From assembly GCA_028292625.1 (NCBI GenBank), contig JAQGLY010000020.1, positions 35,628 to 99,627 of the forward strand: 64,000 bases of DNA. Reading direction: 5' to 3'. The DNA is from Herbaspirillum sp. Its GTDB lineage: Bacteria > Pseudomonadota > Gammaproteobacteria > Burkholderiales > Burkholderiaceae_D. A program made the position numbers and the translations under genes. A model generated the notes under the pieces. That model did no database searches, had not been told where the DNA came from, and was given only the letters and a program-made list of their open reading frames with translations. Below, in pieces: positions 18,233 to 28,128 of this stretch (its first letter is position 1; each line of letters starts with the position of its first letter).

Positions 18233-21200
18233 GCGCCAGCTCCGTCGCTGGCTTCGCCGATTCTTTCAGGCGCTTGGCGGTGCGTCTTGCGACGGCCGAA
18301 ACGCTCGGCCAGCCGGTCGAAATACAGATAGATGACCGGCGTCGTAAACAAGGTCAACACCTGGCTCACCAGCAGGCCGCCGACCATCGTGATGCCCAGC
18401 GGCTGGCGCAGCTCCGAACCCATGCCGCCGCCCAGCATCAGCGGCAACGCGCCCAGCAGCGCCGCCATGGTGGTCATCAGGATCGGCCGGAAACGCAGCA
18501 GACAGGCCTGATAAATCGCATCGCGCGGACTCATGCCATGTTCGCGTTCGGCTTCCAGCGCGAAGTCGATCATCATGATCGCGTTTTTCTTGACGATGCC
18601 GATCAGCAGGATGATGCCGATGATGGCGATCACGCTCAGTTCGGTGCCCGACAGCAGCATCGCCAGCAGCGCGCCGATGCCGGCCGACGGCAGCGTCGAC
18701 AGAATGGTGATCGGATGGATGTAACTCTCATACAGTACGCCCAGCACGATATACATCGTGATCACCGCGGCCAGGATCAGCCACAGGGTGTTGCCGAGCG
18801 AGGCCTGGAACGCCAGCGCCGCGCCCTGGAAGCGGGTATCGATGCTGGCCGGCACGCCGGCCTGGGCTTCGGCCGTGCGGATATCGTCGACGGCCTGGCC
18901 CAGCGACGCTCCCGGCGCCAGATTGAACGAGATCGTGGCGGTCGGGAATTGCCCCAGGTGATTGATGGTCAGCGAGGTCGGGCGCTGCTCGATGGTGGCG
19001 ACCGTATCCAGCGGCACCGGACCGCCGGCCAGGGTTGGCACGTACAGCCCCTTCAGCGACAGGGGGCCGGTTTGATCCTGCGGCGCGACTTCCAGCACTA
19101 CCCGGTATTGATTGGTCTGCGTGAAAATGGTCGAGATCAGCCGCTGGCCGAATGCGTCATACAAGGCATTGTCGATGGCCGCGGTAGTGACGCCGACGCG
19201 GGCGGCGGTGTCGCGGTTGATGTTGACATAGGCCTGCAAGCCCTTATCCTGCAGATCGCTGGTGACATCGGCCAGCGACGGCAAGCTCTGCAAACTATGC
19301 AGCAGTTTCGGGGTCCAGGTCGACAAGTCCTCCGGGCTGGTGGCCTGCAGCGTAAATTGATACTGCGTGCGGCTGATGCGGGAGTCGATGCTTAAATCCT
19401 GTACCGGCTGCAGATACAGCGACATGCCGGGCATGTCGTCGGCGCGCTGCTGCAGGCGCTTGAGCACGGTCTGCATGTCGTCGCGCTGGCCTTTCGGCTT
19501 CAGGCTGATCAGCAGCCGGCCGCTGTTGAGCGCGGAATTGACGCCGTCGACGCCGATGAACGACGACAGGCTGTCGACCGCCGGGTCCTTCAACAGCGCC
19601 TGGGACAGCGCTTGCTGCCGTTGCGACATCGCACCGAACGAGATCGACTGCGGACCTTCGCTGATGCCCTGGATGGCGCCGGTATCCTGCAGCGGAAAGA
19701 AGCCCTTCGGCACCACCATATACAGCAGCACGGTCAGCACCAGCGTGCCCAGCGCCACCAGCAGCGTCGCCTTTTGCCGGTCCAGCACCCAGTTCAGGCA
19801 CCGGCCGTAACGCGCGATGACGCCATCGAAAAAGCGTTGGCTGGCGTGATAGAAGCGGCTCTGCTTTTCCTCCGGCACATGTTTGAGCAGGCGCGCGCAC
19901 ATCATAGGCGTCAGCGTCAGCGAAATGAAGGCCGAAATCAGGATCGATACCGCCAGCGTGATCGCGAACTCGCGGAACAGGCGTCCCACCACATCGCCCA
20001 TGAACAGCAGCGGAATCAGCACCGCGATCAGCGAAATGGTCAGCGAAATAATGGTGAAACCGATCTGTTGCGAGCCTTTCAGCGCGGCCGCCAGCGGTTT
20101 TTCGCCCGCTTCGATATAGCGGCTGATGTTTTCGATCATCACGATCGCATCGTCGACCACGAAACCGGTGGCGATGGTCAGCGCCATCAACGTCAGGTTG
20201 TTGATCGAAAAACCGGTCAGATACATCACGCCGAAGGTGCCGACCAGCGACAGCGGCACCGCGACCGCCGGGATGATGGTCGCCGGCACGTTGCGCAGGA
20301 ACAGGAAGATCACCAGGACCACCAGCGCGACCGCCAGCAGCAGTTCGAACTCGACGTCGCTGACCGACGCGCGGATGGTGACGGTGCGATCGTTGAGCAC
20401 GTCGACATCGACCGCGCCCGGCAGGGTCTTGCTCAACTGCGGCAACAAGGCATTGATGCGATCGGTCACCTGAATCACATTGGCGCCGGGCTGGCGCTGC
20501 ACATTCAGGATGATCGCCTGGGTGGAGCCGGCCCATGCGGCCAGATGCGAGTTTTCGGCCGCATCCACCACATTGGCGACATCGCGCAAGCGCACCGGCG
20601 CGCCGTTGCTATAGGCGACGATCACGTTTTTATATTCGTCGGCCGATTTCAATTGATCGTTGCCGTCGATGGTGGACGCTTGCGCGGGGCCGTCGAAACT
20701 GCCCTTGGCCTGATTCACGTTGGCAGCGGCCACGGCGGTACGGACGTCCTCCAGGGTCAAGCCGCGCGCGGCCAGCGCTTTCGGATTGCTTTGGATGCGC
20801 ACCGCCGGCCGCTGGCCGCCGCTGAGGCTGACCAGCCCGACGCCGGGCACTTGCGAAATTTTCTGCGCCAGCCGCGTGTCGACCAGGTCTTCCAATTGCG
20901 TCAGCGGCACCGTCGGCGAACTGACCGAGATGGTCATGATCGGCGTGTCCGCCGGGTTGACCTTGTTATAGATCGGTGGGCTGGGCAGATCGACCGGCAG
21001 CAGATTGCCGCCGGCGTTGATGGCCGCCTGCACCTCCTGCTCGGCCACGTCCAGCGTCAATTCAAGGCTGAATTGCAGCGTGATCACGGAAGCGCCGCCG
21101 GAACTGCTCGACGACATCTGCGACAGGCCGGGCATCTGGCCGAACTGGCGTTCCAGCGGCGCGGTGATCGACGAGGTGATGACTTCCGGACTGGCGCCCG

Positions 21201-21354
21201 GATACAGCGTGACGACCTGAATCGTCGGGTAATCGACTTCCGGCAATGCAGATACGGGCAGCATGCGGTAGGCGACCAGACCTGTCAGCAGAATCGCCAG
21301 CATCATCAAGGTGGTGGCGACCGGCCGCAGGATAAAGGCGCGGGATGGATTCAT
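18229..21354 (-). CDS. mdtB: RND multidrug efflux transporter, MdtB-like
   Basis: A 1041-residue RND pump subunit, paralogous to the next gene. It starts [20 protein letters not shown] and has the proton-relay pair in [20 protein letters not shown]. The length agrees with E. coli MdtB (1040). Its position directly after mdtA and before mdtC keeps the mdtABC order, and its stop overlaps the mdtC start (ATGA). It is expected to assemble with MdtC in the inner membrane. It lies 14 bases after the mdtA stop. Confidence 0.93.
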   Translation of the reverse strand: MNPSRAFILRPVATTLMMLAILLTGLVAYRMLPVSALPEVDYPTIQVVTLYPGASPEVITSSITAPLERQFGQMPGLSQMSSSSSGGASVITLQFSLELTLDVAEQEVQAAINAGGNLLPVDLPSPPIYNKVNPADTPIMTISVSSPTVPLTQLEDLVDTRLAQKISQVPGVGLVSLSGGQRPAVRIQSNPKALAARGLTLEDVRTAVAAANVNQAKGSFDGPAQASTIDGNDQLKSADEYKNVIVAYSNGAPVRLRDVANVVDAAENSHLAAWAGSTQAIILNVQRQPGANVIQVTDRINALLPQLSKTLPGAVDVDVLNDRTVTIRASVSDVEFELLLAVALVVLVIFLFLRNVPATIIPAVAVPLSLVGTFGVMYLTGFSINNLTLMALTIATGFVVDDAIVMIENISRYIEAGEKPLAAALKGSQQIGFTIISLTISLIAVLIPLLFMGDVVGRLFREFAITLAVSILISAFISLTLTPMMCARLLKHVPEEKQSRFYHASQRFFDGVIARYGRCLNWVLDRQKATLLVALGTLVLTVLLYMVVPKGFFPLQDTGAIQGISEGPQSISFGAMSQRQQALSQALLKDPAVDSLSSFIGVDGVNSALNSGRLLISLKPKGQRDDMQTVLKRLQQRADDMPGMSLYLQPVQDLSIDSRISRTQYQFTLQATSPEDLSTWTPKLLHSLQSLPSLADVTSDLQDKGLQAYVNINRDTAARVGVTTAAIDNALYDAFGQRLISTIFTQTNQYRVVLEVAPQDQTGPLSLKGLYVPTLAGGPVPLDTVATIEQRPTSLTINHLGQFPTATISFNLAPGASLGQAVDDIRTAEAQAGVPASIDTRFQGAALAFQASLGNTLWLILAAVITMYIVLGVLYESYIHPITILSTLPSAGIGALLAMLLSGTELSVIAIIGIILLIGIVKKNAIMMIDFALEAEREHGMSPRDAIYQACLLRFRPILMTTMAALLGALPLMLGGGMGSELRQPLGITMVGGLLVSQVLTLFTTPVIYLYFDRLAERFGRRKTHRQAPERIGEASDGAGA

Positions 21355-21368
21355 GCGGTTTCCGCCGT

Positions 21369-22715
21369 TTAATTGGCGCGGGCGCCGGCGTTCGCTGCCG
21401 GGGCCGCCGGGGCGGCCGCATCGGCCGGTGCCGCGGTTGGCGCGCGCGCCTGCTGGTCCGCCGCCGAGCCATCCGGACCGCCGCGCCTGCGACGCGGACC
21501 TCTGCCGGCGCCTGCGGCGACGGCCGCGGCCGCCGCGCTATTCTGCGCGGCGCGATCGATCACGCGCACCTTGGCGCCTTCGCGCAATTTATCCAGACCG
21601 TCGATGACGACTTTCTGTCCGACCTGCAAGCCCTGTTCGACAATGGTGTCGTCGCCGGACACGGGGCCGATTCCGACCTTTTTCATACTGACGGTCTGAT
21701 CGTCGTTGACGGCATACACATAGCTGCCGCCGGCGCCCAATTGCAGCGCCACCGTCGGCACCGTGACCGCATCGGGGCGGTCGCCGAGTTGCAGATGAAT
21801 GTTGACGAACTGATTCGGGAACAATTGCTGCCTGTCGTTGGCGAAGCGCGCTTTCAGGTTGACGGTGCCGGTAGTGACATTGAGTTGATTGTCGATGGCC
21901 AGCAGATTGCCGTCGGCCAGCTTATGCCGGTTGTCTCGATCCCAGGCTTCGACCGCCAGGCTGCTGTTGTCGCGCATCGCCTGCAATACCTGAGAGAGGC
22001 TGACTTCGGGCAATGCGAAAACCACATTGATCGGCTGATTTTGGGTGATCACCACCACGCCGGTGGTGTCGCTGGCATGGACGACGTTGCCCGGATCGAC
22101 CAGGCGCAGGCCGACACGGCCGCTGACCGGCGCGGTGATGCGGCTGTAATCGTATTGCAATTTGGCGTTGTCGACCGCGCCCTGATCCAGCTTGACCGTG
22201 CCCTGGTTTTGCTGCACCAGCGCCTCTTGCGTATCGACCAGCTGTTTGGCGATCGAGTTTTGCGCCAGCAATTGCCGGTAGCGCGCCAGATCGAGTTCGG
22301 CATTGCGCAGCAGCGCCTGATCGCGCTGCAGCTGGCCCTGCGCCTGCGTCAACGCGGCCAGATAGGGGCGGGGATCCAGTTCGGCCAGCAACTGGCCCTG
22401 TTTGACCATCTGGCCTTCGGTGAAATGCACTTTGTCCAATTGCCCGTCGACGCGGCTGTGCACGGTCACGGTATAGGTCGAGTTGACGGTGCCCAGCGCA
22501 GTCAGCGTCAGCGGCACATCGCGTCTTGCGATCGTCGTCACGCCGACCGCAGCGGGAGGTCCGCCTCTGGCGGCGGCTCTGGTGGCCGCCTGGGTGGCGG
22601 TATGGTGGCGGACCAGCCACCAGATTGCGGCCAGCACTACGATCAGCGCCAAAATTACAATGATTGTGCTGCGCGCGCTATTGCGCTTTGGCGTGTCGAT
22701 GCCGGTTTCAGCCAT
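21369..22715 (-). CDS. mdtA: RND efflux periplasmic adaptor, MdtA-like
   Basis: A 448-residue membrane-fusion protein. It has an N-terminal membrane anchor ([20 protein letters not shown]), then barrel, lipoyl and alpha-hairpin parts ([20 protein letters not shown]; hairpin around [20 protein letters not shown]). A Gly/Arg/Ala/Pro-rich C-terminal tail of about 70 residues is unusually long and low-complexity. It links the MdtBC pump to the outer-membrane factor. Start ATG 22715 has AGGA eight bases upstream; the frame to 22796 runs into the promoter region. It is the first gene of the four-gene pump operon. Confidence 0.92.
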   Translation of the reverse strand: MAETGIDTPKRNSARSTIIVILALIVVLAAIWWLVRHHTATQAATRAAARGGPPAAVGVTTIARRDVPLTLTALGTVNSTYTVTVHSRVDGQLDKVHFTEGQMVKQGQLLAELDPRPYLAALTQAQGQLQRDQALLRNAELDLARYRQLLAQNSIAKQLVDTQEALVQQNQGTVKLDQGAVDNAKLQYDYSRITAPVSGRVGLRLVDPGNVVHASDTTGVVVITQNQPINVVFALPEVSLSQVLQAMRDNSSLAVEAWDRDNRHKLADGNLLAIDNQLNVTTGTVNLKARFANDRQQLFPNQFVNIHLQLGDRPDAVTVPTVALQLGAGGSYVYAVNDDQTVSMKKVGIGPVSGDDTIVEQGLQVGQKVVIDGLDKLREGAKVRVIDRAAQNSAAAAAVAAGAGRGPRRRRGGPDGSAADQQARAPTAAPADAAAPAAPAANAGARAN

Positions 22716-23035
22716 GCTGGTTATCCTGGGTAATAGAAAGAGGTGTATGACAAGCGCTATGCTTTTTGTCAGGCAATATTTCTCGCCCGACATCATCGCA
22801 TGCTTATTTTAAGGATGATAGTCGGTTACGACTTTTATATGGCGAGGAGCTTACAAAGAAGCACAGGATCTTTACGTGTTTACACCGCTTTTGTCCGGAT
22901 TTGGACGATTTAATGCATCTGATCAATATCCACCTGCGCTAGGGCCTGTTAACAATTAATTTAGGAGTGCGAACGGGTCGGAGGCGTTGCAGGCCTAGGC
23001 GCAGCGACGCGTCGTAGTGGTGCTAGGGCCAACGA
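22716..23035. other. Intergenic region upstream of mdtA
   Basis: About 320 bp without a gene. It should contain the mdtA promoter. Its distal part (22939-23030) holds a copy of a dispersed repeat and begins and ends with the 8-mer CTAGGGCC, giving it the look of a small mobile-element remnant. No transposase frame is present. Confidence 0.5.
22939..22956 (+). repeat. Dispersed 18-bp repeat, copy 1
   Basis: CTAGGGCCTGTTAACAAT, identical over 18 bases to 43584-43601; its first 15 bases recur inverted at 44463-44477. The copy lies about 80 bp beyond the stop of the haloacid dehalogenase gene. Confidence 0.7.
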
Positions 23036-23728
23036 TCAAGTTGAGATAATGCGGGCGGTTTCCACCCAGCGCGCCAGCTCGTCCAGTCCGCCGACGATCC
23101 GGTCGGGCGATTGCCTCAATTCGTCGAATACGACGCCATCCCGATTGATCCAGCATACCTGAAAACCGAAATGGCCGGCGCCGGCGGCATCCCAGGCATT
23201 GGTGGACACAAACAGAATTTCCGAGCGATCGCACTGCAGTGCCGGTTCGGCCAGCGCATAGACCTTGCTGTGCGGTTTGAAGATGCCCGCTTCATCGGCG
23301 CTGAGCAGATGCGCAAACAGGTAGGCCAGCCCGGAATGCAGCACGACGTTGCGCAGCGACGCGCTTGTCGCGTTGGACAATATGGCCAGCGGAATGCCCA
23401 TGGCCTGCAGCTTTTCCAGCGCAGCCGGCACCTCCGGAAACGGATCGATTCTCATATAAGCATCGCACAACCTGGCGTGCGCGACGTTGTCCAACGGCAG
23501 CTTCAGACGATTCGCGGTGTAGGCCAGCGCGTCGCTGGTGGCCTGATCGAAATCGATGCCCGATTCCATCAGGCTGTGCAACCAGGTGTATTCCAGCTGT
23601 TTTTGGCGCCACAGCGTGCTGATATCGCGTCCCCGGCCCGGATGATATTTGTCGCACAGTTTCGCTACCGAATGGACGTCATACAAGGTGCCGTACAAAT
23701 CGAATACGATGGCTTTTATTTTTTTCAC
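23036..23728 (-). CDS. L-2-haloacid dehalogenase (type II, HAD superfamily)
   Basis: A 230-residue HAD-superfamily enzyme predicted to hydrolyse (S)-2-haloacids to (R)-2-hydroxyacids through an aspartyl ester. All residues shown to matter in the Pseudomonas sp. YL enzyme occur at the same numbers here: D10 and T14 (FDLYGTLYD), R41, S118 (LSNATSASL), K151 (FKPHSKVY), Y157, S175, N177 and D180 (VSTNAWDAAGAG). The start is GTG at 23728, with a purine-rich AAGGGAAG upstream; a longer open frame toward 24241 is out of family and crosses the next gene. It is a single gene on the minus strand. Chloroacetate or chloropropionate are typical substrates of the family. Confidence 0.93.
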   Translation of the reverse strand: MKKIKAIVFDLYGTLYDVHSVAKLCDKYHPGRGRDISTLWRQKQLEYTWLHSLMESGIDFDQATSDALAYTANRLKLPLDNVAHARLCDAYMRIDPFPEVPAALEKLQAMGIPLAILSNATSASLRNVVLHSGLAYLFAHLLSADEAGIFKPHSKVYALAEPALQCDRSEILFVSTNAWDAAGAGHFGFQVCWINRDGVVFDELRQSPDRIVGGLDELARWVETARIIST

Positions 23729-23886
23729 GTGCTTCCCTTCGAGAATCGCAAGAAGTGGGCTCCGGTACTGATCGGGGCCTGTCCTAGTGTAAGCGCGTTT
23801 ACCGGGAGGGGTGTTGTAACATTTACAATTTTTTGAATGCGCCGATGCTGCCGGAAATGCGAAGCAGTCAGCGGTTTTCGGTCTTT

Positions 23887-24780
23887 TCAAGCCGCTGCCG
23901 TGCGCCGCCCCAACGGCCGTTTCAGATATTGCGCCAGCGCCACGCCCAACAGGGTGATTCCGCCGCCGATGAGATGATAGCCGTGCAGGCTTTCGCCGAG
24001 AAACAGCACCGCGATCAGGACGGTGGACACTGGCAGCAGATTCATCAGCATGGCGGTCCGGCTCGGCCCCAGCTTGCCGACTCCATACATCCATAGAAAG
24101 GGGGCGAAGATCGACGCCGGAATCCCCGCATACAGCACCAGCGGCAGGCCGGCCGCGGTCATCGGCGGCGCCGATTGGCTCAGGTAGTAAATGAAAAGCG
24201 GCGGGATAACGGTCCAGATCTGCACCGTCAGCGCATGCCATTTATTGAACGGCAACGTCCAGCGTTTCAGCAATACGCTGTAGCCGGCATAGGACAGGCT
24301 GGCCAGCAGCATCAAGCCGTCGCCGATGGTGACACCGTGCGACAGCAGGGCCGCCGGATCGCCCTGGCTCAGCAAATAGGCCAGTCCGAACAGGGACAGG
24401 ACGCCGCCCAGCACGCTGCCGACGGTGGCCGCTTCGCCCAGTAGCACGCTCAGGCCGACCGCCAGCAACGGCATCAGCGACACGATAATGCCCATGTTGG
24501 TCGCGGTCGTGGTTTGCGCCGCGATATAGGCCAGGCATTGATACATCACCATGCCCAGCATTCCGAGCACGAACAATTTCGGCACATACGGCAGAATTTG
24601 CCGGCGTTGCCGCCATACCTGCTTGCCGCAGAACAGCGCCAGCACGATGCCGGCCAGCAGCCAGCGGTAAAACGAAATGGCGGCCGGATCGATGACGTTC
24701 GCGGCCAGTTTGCTGACCACCGTGTTGGCGCTCCAGATCAATACGGCGATTACCGGAAATATCGTGTGTTTCAATTGCAT
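23887..24780 (-). CDS. EamA/DMT family transporter
   Basis: A 297-residue inner-membrane protein with ten predicted helices in two EamA repeats (for example AVLIWSANTVVSKLAAN in the first and SLSYAGYSVLLKRW in the second). These drug/metabolite transporters export amino acids or other metabolites; the substrate is unknown. Start ATG 24780 has AGGA six bases upstream. It is transcribed divergently from the LysR gene at 24987, so that regulator may act on the shared 206-bp region as well as on fdh. Confidence 0.88.
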   Translation of the reverse strand: MQLKHTIFPVIAVLIWSANTVVSKLAANVIDPAAISFYRWLLAGIVLALFCGKQVWRQRRQILPYVPKLFVLGMLGMVMYQCLAYIAAQTTTATNMGIIVSLMPLLAVGLSVLLGEAATVGSVLGGVLSLFGLAYLLSQGDPAALLSHGVTIGDGLMLLASLSYAGYSVLLKRWTLPFNKWHALTVQIWTVIPPLFIYYLSQSAPPMTAAGLPLVLYAGIPASIFAPFLWMYGVGKLGPSRTAMLMNLLPVSTVLIAVLFLGESLHGYHLIGGGITLLGVALAQYLKRPLGRRTAAA

Positions 24781-24986
24781 TGCTGATCCTGTCTCCGGCG
24801 CTTGCACCTCGTTTAAACGCATATTCTCACACGGCCCGTGTGATTGTCGCGTGGCAAGAGGCGGGTTCGATCGCGCCTTGGCTCCCAATTCAGCCGCGGT
24901 GAAAGGATAAATACGTTATATTTGATAAACCGCAACGCATGCCGGTCGGCGGAGGACGCGCTCCTCTGCGTTGCCGGCCCGAATCG

Positions 24987-25901
24987 ATGTTCATCCGACA
25001 GCTCAAGTATCTGGTCACCCTCGCCGAGACTGCGCATTTTTCGCGCGCGGCGGAGATCTGCCATGTATCGCAGCCAGCGCTGTCCACTGCAATCCGCAAT
25101 CTGGAGAAGGAACTGGATCTGAATCTGGTCCGGCGCGGCAGAAATTATGAGGGCCTGACCACCGAAGGCGAGCGCGTGGTGGGCTGGGCGCAGCAATTGC
25201 TGTCCAGTTACGACGCCATGCGGCAGGAGACGGTGAGCGCGCATAACAACCTGTCCGGCATGCTGCGCATAGGGGCGATTCCCACGACGATGCCGGTGGT
25301 GCCGTTTCTCACTGCGCCGTTTCAGGACGCCTATCGCGAAATCAGGCTGGCGGTGCTGTCGCTGTCGGCCGATGAAATCGTGCGCCGGCTGGACAATTGC
25401 GATCTCGATATCGGGCTGACTTTCCTGGATGAGGCGGCGCTGGCCGGTTTTCGGATATTCCCGCTGTACGTCGAACGTTATGTGCTGGCGGCGCGCGATC
25501 CGGCGATTTTGCGGAACAGGACTTCGCTGAGCTGGAACGAGGTGGCCGAACTGCCGCTGTGCCTGCTGACGGCCAACATGCAAAGCCGCCGGATGATAGA
25601 CGCGGCCTTTCGGACCGCCGGCGCCGTGCCGCGCATCCGCGTCGAAACCGATTCCATCTTCGCGCTGTATGCGCAACTGCGCTGCAGCGACTTGTGCGCG
25701 GTGGTGCCGCACAGCTTGTTGAGTCTGATCGAACTGCGCGATGAAACATCGGTAGTGCCGATCACGCCGTTGCTGTCGCGGCGAATCGGCTTCGTCGCGC
25801 GCCGGCAGCAGCCGCAGCCGCCATTGACCGAGACGCTGCTGGAGATGGCCTTGCAGATGTCCTTGCAGGAGCGATTCGATCGCCTCATCGGCAGGCCTTG
25901 A
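24987..25901 (+). CDS. LysR family transcriptional regulator
   Basis: A 304-residue LysR-type regulator: an N-terminal winged HTH (FIRQLKYLVTLAETAHFSRA...ALSTAIRNLEKEL) and a C-terminal co-inducer domain (about 90-300). Start ATG 24987 is chosen because the family begins just before the HTH; the frame from 24939 adds 16 unconserved residues. It lies 211 bp before the formate dehydrogenase gene in the same direction and divergent from the EamA transporter gene. LysR genes often sit beside fdh in Burkholderiales, so formate or one-carbon-linked control is likely but inferred. Confidence 0.9.
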   Translation: MFIRQLKYLVTLAETAHFSRAAEICHVSQPALSTAIRNLEKELDLNLVRRGRNYEGLTTEGERVVGWAQQLLSSYDAMRQETVSAHNNLSGMLRIGAIPTTMPVVPFLTAPFQDAYREIRLAVLSLSADEIVRRLDNCDLDIGLTFLDEAALAGFRIFPLYVERYVLAARDPAILRNRTSLSWNEVAELPLCLLTANMQSRRMIDAAFRTAGAVPRIRVETDSIFALYAQLRCSDLCAVVPHSLLSLIELRDETSVVPITPLLSRRIGFVARRQQPQPPLTETLLEMALQMSLQERFDRLIGRP

Positions 25902-26112
25902 ATCGGGACGCCGGATTGCCCTGATCCCTTGGCTTTGATAAGCCGCAGTTATCGGCCCATCTTCCGACGGTATTGGAAAACCTGGCGGCAACTGCTCACA
26001 ATCTTCCTTATGACTCGTTCGCCCCTGCGTTTGAACGGCAGTGAGCCGATATGCCAATTCTGGCGCGTGACCGCATGCAGGCGCGGACCGCAACCGATTC
26101 AAGGAGGCTCTA

Positions 26113-27330
26113 ATGGCAAAAATCATCTGTGTGTTATATGACGACCCGGTTACCGGCTATCCCACCAGCTATGCCCGCGATGATCTGCCGCAACCTGAGC
26201 GTTATCCGGACGGGCAAACCCTGCCGACGCCGAAAAGCATCGATTTCCAGCCGGGCGTGTTGCTGGGCAGCGTGTCGGGTGAACTGGGTCTGCGCAAATA
26301 TCTGGAATCGCAGGGCCATCAATTGATCGTCACGTCCAGCAAGGACGGCGCCGACAGTGTGCTGGACCGCGAATTGCCGGATGCCGAGATCGTGATTTCG
26401 CAGCCGTTCTGGCCGGCTTACATGACTGCCGAGCGCTTTGCCAAAGCCCAGAACCTGAAGTTGATCGTCACCGCCGGCATAGGCTCCGATCACACCGATC
26501 TGCAGGCGGCGATGGAGCGTAATGTGACGGTAGCCGAAGTGACTTATTGCAACAGCAATAGCGTGGCCGAACATGTGGTGATGATGATCCTGTCTCAGGT
26601 GCGCAACTATATTCCATCGTACAACTGGGTGATCAACGGCGGCTGGAACATCGCCGATTGCGTATCCCGCTCCTACGATCTGGAAGCGATGAGCGTCGGC
26701 ACTGTCGCCGCCGGCCGCATCGGCCTGCGCGTGCTGCGCCTGCTCAAACCGTTCGACGTCAAGCTGCATTATCTGGATCGCCACCGTTTGCCGCAGGCAG
26801 TCGAGCAGGAACTGAATCTGACCTACCACGACACCCTGGGCAGCATGACCAAGGTCTGCGATGTGGTGACGCTGAACTGCCCGCTGCATCCGGAGACTGA
26901 GCACATGATCAACGAGGAGTCGCTGAAGAATTTCAAGCGCGGCGCTTATCTGATCAATACCGCGCGCGGCAAGCTGTGCGATCGCGACGCCATCGTGCAG
27001 GCGCTGGAAAGCGGACAATTGGCCGGATACGCAGGCGACGTCTGGTTCCCGCAGCCGGCGCCGAACGATCATCCATGGCGGACCATGCCGCATCATGGCA
27101 TGACGCCGCATATTTCCGGCACCAGCCTGTCGGCGCAGACGCGTTATGCGGCCGGCACGCGGGAAATCCTGGAATGCTATTTTGAAGGCCGGCCGATTCG
27201 CGACGAATATTTGATCGTGCAAAACGGCGCATTGGCGGGGGCGGGTGCGCATTCCTACAGCAAGGGCGATGCGACCGGCGGTTCGGAAGATGCGGCCAAG
27301 TTCCAGAAGGGCGGCAAGGCAGCGGTGTAG
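26113..27330 (+). CDS. fdh: NAD-dependent formate dehydrogenase
   Basis: A 405-residue metal-free D-2-hydroxyacid-dehydrogenase-type enzyme that oxidises formate to CO2 with NAD+. The formate-binding part (QPFWPAYMTAE), the long family-specific block NSNSVAEHVVMMILSQVRNY, the nucleotide-binding GTVAAGRIGLRVLRLLKPF with the NAD-selecting Asp in YLDRHRLP, the catalytic Arg (NTARGKLCDRDAIV) and the His of TPHISGTSLSAQ are all present, as in the Pseudomonas sp. 101 enzyme. AGGAGG lies five bases before the ATG. It ends in a strong terminator. It could recover reducing power from formate made by demethylation or ring-cleavage pathways. Confidence 0.95.
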   Translation: MAKIICVLYDDPVTGYPTSYARDDLPQPERYPDGQTLPTPKSIDFQPGVLLGSVSGELGLRKYLESQGHQLIVTSSKDGADSVLDRELPDAEIVISQPFWPAYMTAERFAKAQNLKLIVTAGIGSDHTDLQAAMERNVTVAEVTYCNSNSVAEHVVMMILSQVRNYIPSYNWVINGGWNIADCVSRSYDLEAMSVGTVAAGRIGLRVLRLLKPFDVKLHYLDRHRLPQAVEQELNLTYHDTLGSMTKVCDVVTLNCPLHPETEHMINEESLKNFKRGAYLINTARGKLCDRDAIVQALESGQLAGYAGDVWFPQPAPNDHPWRTMPHHGMTPHISGTSLSAQTRYAAGTREILECYFEGRPIRDEYLIVQNGALAGAGAHSYSKGDATGGSEDAAKFQKGGKAAV

Positions 27331-27346
27331 TCCCGGCATAGGCGGT

Positions 27347-27385
27347 AAAAAGCGGACGATGAGCGTTATCCCATCGTCCGCTTTT
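27347..27385 (+). terminator. Bidirectional terminator between fdh and livF
   Basis: A perfect 14-bp stem (27347-27360/61 region with 27372-27385) flanked by AAAA on the left and TTTT on the right, so it can act for both convergent transcripts (fdh on plus, livF on minus). Confidence 0.88.
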
Positions 27386-27399
27386 AATTTGAAGGCCGC

Positions 27400-28128
27400 C
27401 TAAAAACCGAGATAAGCCTGCTGCACAGCGGGATCGTTGATCAGCATGCCGGCCGGACCGTCGCGTACGATATTGCCGGTTTCCATGACATAGCCGTGAT
27501 CGGCGCCGGACAAGGCCAGTTGCACATCCTGCTCGACCAGCAGCACCGTCACGCCGTCCTGCCGGATGGCGGCCAGCACTTCCATCAATTGCTCGACGAC
27601 CACCGGCGCCAGCCCCAGGCTCATTTCATCGACCATCATCAGCACCGGCGCGGCCATCAATGCGCGCGCCATCGCGCACATCTGCTGTTCTCCGCCGGAC
27701 ATGCTGCCGGCCAGTTGGCGCCGCCGCTCGGACAATTTCGGAAACATCGCGTACATCTTGTCGAGATCGCGCATCACCGCCGCCTTATCGTCGCGGCGAT
27801 AAGCGCCCATCAGCAAATTGTCCTGCACCGTCATGCGGTCGAACAACTGGCGTCCTTCCGGCACCTGCACCAGGCCCAGCCCGAATACCTGATCCGAGGT
27901 CATGCCGCTGAGCTCCTGTCCGTTCAGCAAAATGCTGCCGGTGCAGCGCAGCATGCGTGACAGGGCGCGCAACAGCGTGGTTTTGCCGGCGCCGTTGCTG
28001 CCGACCAGCGCGACCATTTCGGCCGGAAAAATTTCCAGTTCCACATTGTGCAGCACCGGCATTTCCCCGTAGCCGGCGCTCAGGTTCTGGATTTTCAGCA
28101 GGGGGGTGCGATCGTTCGCGCGGCTCAT
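27400..28128 (-). CDS. livF: ABC transporter ATPase, LivF type
   Basis: A 242-residue cytoplasmic ABC ATPase of the branched-chain-amino-acid class. Walker A GSNGAGKTT, Q-loop, signature SMSGGEQQM, Walker B LMMVDEMSLGL and switch His region (LLVEQDV) are visible; the ending with AYLGF is typical of LivF. Paired with LivG, it energises the LivHM permease. The start overlaps the livG stop by four bases. It is the last gene of the operon, convergent with fdh. Confidence 0.93.
   Translation of the reverse strand: MSRANDRTPLLKIQNLSAGYGEMPVLHNVELEIFPAEMVALVGSNGAGKTTLLRALSRMLRCTGSILLNGQELSGMTSDQVFGLGLVQVPEGRQLFDRMTVQDNLLMGAYRRDDKAAVMRDLDKMYAMFPKLSERRRQLAGSMSGGEQQMCAMARALMAAPVLMMVDEMSLGLAPVVVEQLMEVLAAIRQDGVTVLLVEQDVQLALSGADHGYVMETGNIVRDGPAGMLINDPAVQQAYLGF

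Noticed and set aside
16121..18331. 736-codon plus-strand open frame opposite mdtC
   Set aside because: It is antisense to a clear RND gene, rich in His/Gln/Arg as expected from reverse-complement codons in GC-rich DNA, and has no recognisable domain. The same applies to the frames at 19612-21372 and 10471-12174.
22939..23035. Complete insertion sequence
   Set aside because: Only short terminal-like repeats are present; no transposase frame on either strand.
23036..24241. 401-codon version of the haloacid dehalogenase
   Set aside because: The first 170 residues overlap the EamA gene antisense frame and do not resemble HAD proteins. GTG 23728 places all catalytic residues at canonical numbers.
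25902..26112. Riboswitch or structured leader before fdh
   Set aside because: No conserved aptamer core or terminator/antiterminator pair was recognised in the 211-bp leader.
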